A DNA stretch of 64,000 nt from Pterobdella sp. o SKG-2022 (lineage: Eukaryota; Annelida; Clitellata; Hirudinida; Piscicolidae), in assembly GCA_964035795.1 (NCBI GenBank), contig OZ038325.1, positions 8,020,796 to 8,084,795 of the forward strand, in the 5' to 3' direction. Below are positions 61,488 through 64,000 of this stretch, in pieces. Numbering within the stretch: the stretch's first letter is position 1; every line of letters begins with the position of its first letter. The notes beneath the pieces were generated by a model that did not search any database, was not told where the DNA came from, and was given only the letters and a program-made list of their open reading frames with translations. Both the position numbers and the translations under genes were made by a program.

Positions 61488-64000
61488 AAAAAAGAATAAC
61501 TAAAAAAATAAAAATAAAAAGTCTACTTGTCAGATTGTTGGAGTGTCAAAACTCCTTGAAAAATGTGTTCTAACGTCATGAACATCATTAATTGGTTATA
61601 ACTCCCTCTATCGCATCTTCATCATCACCACCTCATTTATCAAAATAATAATAAAAACATCAATATTAATAAATATCAATAATAATAATAAAAATAAAAA
61701 CAACAATAATCATCAAATTTGTTTTTTAACAACATTCCTCGAAAACATAGTGAAATATATATATGCTGGAAGAAACTTTTCATTCAATTTCAATAAAAAA
61801 TTAATAAAAGAAACAATGAAAAAATATAAAAAAATAAGTATTTAATAGTAAAAATAATAATAAACGCGTGAATAATTTAAAAGCGATCAATCAATATAAA
61901 TAAATGATATATTTCTTCACAAAATTATTAATAGGTTTATATTTTACTTTTCTCACATAAATCAATATTTTGAGTTTCTAGTTTAGTAATCATAATTATA
62001 TTCATTATAAATAGTTTAACATATTGATCGGCTCAAATCATTGTAATAACTTGCCTCATCAATCATTAGAACTGATAATTACAGAATACCTTTAAGTTTA
62101 TAATCAGAAAATCAATCTATCCTCTTGCATGCGTTTTGTTTTGACTCAAACTAATCTAGTATTCATCAATGGTTTCAGGTGTTACAGTTCGTGAATGGTG
62201 TGGTGTTGTGAGTGTGTGGTAGGGTGCTATGGTGGGTGATGGGTGTGTGGTGTGGTGGATGGGTAGTGTAGGCTGGTATGGTGTCGTGGGTGAATGGTAG
62301 GATGAGTGATTCGGTTTAATGGCTGGTATAGAAGATGGTATGATGGGTAAGTGAATAAACACCCATATCATCAAAACCGAATTTTTTTCATAAAAACACT
62401 TTTTTTTAGATATATGATATTTATACTAGCGAAAAAATGCTCATATAAAAATTTTTTTTAATGAAATCACTGAATCTTATTCAACATCCAGACAAACTAA
62501 TTACAATATGCGATGAAAACTTTCACAAAAACATTTCAGCTTTTCAGAGTTTTGAATATTAAAAGTCGATGCTACTAGAATCTTTACTGCAAAAATGGCT
62601 GGAATTATGTTATAATATTTTATATGGAATCCAGATTTTGGTGAAAAGCCTATGGTTTGGTGAAAAACTCAATGTAAAAAACTGTAAGTTTCAAGGTATT
62701 TCTAAGTCGTTTTGAAAGATTAGGTGTGTTTTAAAATACTGTTCGGTTTTGGGAGTTTTTTTTTTGAAACTAGATGATTTGGGATATTGGACATTTCTTG
62801 AATAGTTTAGTTTCAAAGTGTACTAGTTCTTATTGAAACAGTTTGAAAATATTACTTATTCCAGAAAAATAGTTTTATTCTGACAAAATTTTGTGAATAT
62901 TGAATAAGTCAAAACACTCACAATAATTATTGGCATGAAGACATTTTGAAGGCATATTGGCATTTCAGACACATAGTAGATATAACTTGTGGAATAAAGA
63001 ATACGAATTTGAGAAATTTTGAAGAAAAATTTATTCAAAAGTGAAGCTTTAACTTTATATGAGCGACAATACGGTTATAATGACAAACTCTCTATTATAA
63101 AATTTCTAACAATGATTTCGAAGTAAATCAAAAGCTTTCTGTTTTTACTAAGTTTGTAATCCACTCTGATAATGTGAGCTTTTTTTACAAAAAGCTTCAT
63201 AAATTGAGTTGAATATTTTGTTTATTTCACTTTTTGGTAAAGGCTGTTCTAACCATCCTTGGATTTTAATTCATCATATAAAAACTATTAAATCAAAGCT
63301 GATTAATTGCATTTAAATTATTCATTATTTTTGGATATTTGTCGTTAATAATTCTTTTCATACCAAATTCATCTTCATCGTTAATTTTTCCGCAGCTTTC
63401 TTAGTGCCAAAGTTATTACTGTCAAAATACCTTTAACGGCTTCAATTTGATTCTGTGTCTCAATTTCTTTTCATTTCATTTAATATTTATATATTAATAT
63501 TTTAAATGTGCTTTTTAAGTATTCTACTATTTATTATTGAAACTAGATTGATTGTTCATATTTCATCTCCTTCATCAACAGATATTCATCATATACACAA
63601 AAAATTCTCATAATTTAAAGCATTAACTTATCATTCTGAACATTTATTTCATCATTTTAAAGCATTGAATTTTTCATGTAACGCAAATTTCACAACTATG
63701 GTTGCTTAAAAATCGTTAAAATTTATAGAAACTTGGGTTAAAAAAAGCTCAAGATGCTAACTCGATCGGTTGTAAAAGAGATGGAAGGATGGTTGATAAG
63801 AGATTTCGTAGAGAAATGTTGTTTTTCATACCGGCTTGATCCTGAGGGTTTAGCATTTGAAATATTTAAATTTGACCTTTAAAATGTAAATTCTGAAATT
63901 CTGGTTGTGAAAGTATATTCAAATTTTAAAATTTTGTTTTTTCTTAATGTTGTAATAATCCAAAAAATAACACTCTTCGCAGTAATTTCTCTTAAAAAAA
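61488..64000. other. AT-rich intergenic sequence with a G/T-rich block, no gene seen
   Basis: AAT-rich stretches at 61640-61710, then a G/T-rich, strand-asymmetric block at about 62165-62355 (GGTGTGGTGTTGTGAGTGTG type). No gene recognised to the window end. Confidence 0.6.

Noticed and set aside
62156..62374. 72-codon His/Pro/Thr-rich minus-strand frame
   Set aside because: Translation of the G/T-rich block, without other support.

Overview
The window is strongly AT-rich animal nuclear DNA with large introns, GT-AG splice sites, many microsatellites and decayed transposons. No bacterial-type operons, rRNA genes or CRISPR arrays were seen. A Hox gene with the UbdA peptide and the Lox2/Lox4-type MKEKKE ending of its homeodomain points to a spiralian (lophotrochozoan or flatworm). 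The phylum cannot be fixed from this sequence alone.

Layout. 1-34.5 kb has no gene I can support. It holds simple repeats, two 24-bp-period minisatellites (977-1376), a 345-bp TA/TATAGA array (11988-12332), GGAT/CATC tracts, and a few denser stretches that may be conserved regulatory elements or an orphan exon (25.4 kb, 26.0 kb, 30.2 kb). 34502-41067 (minus) is a complete four-exon Hox gene of the Lox4/Lox2 class. I predict 1018 aa, with one very large Asn/Pro/His/Gln-rich first exon. The homeodomain is split over exons 2 and 3, with one further residue on exon 4, and the UbdA motif is on exon 4. A decayed non-LTR retrotransposon lies in the intron that splits the homeodomain. 41.1-47.6 kb is a gene-free divergent upstream region. 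47681-54890 (plus) is a 16-exon SLC3-family amino-acid-transporter heavy chain (rBAT/CD98hc-like, 673 aa), whose glycosidase-like ectodomain lacks key catalytic residues. 60445-61478 (plus) is a predicted two-exon gene for a small secreted cysteine-rich protein of unknown function, with a tRNA-like repeat in its intron. The remainder is AT-rich intergenic sequence.

The three genes have no evident functional link. They are a patterning transcription factor, a membrane transporter subunit and a secreted peptide. Both larger genes have a short upstream ORF whose stop codon overlaps the main start as ATGA. Exon models were built by eye from splice-site phase and family conservation, and RNA-seq would be needed to confirm them.
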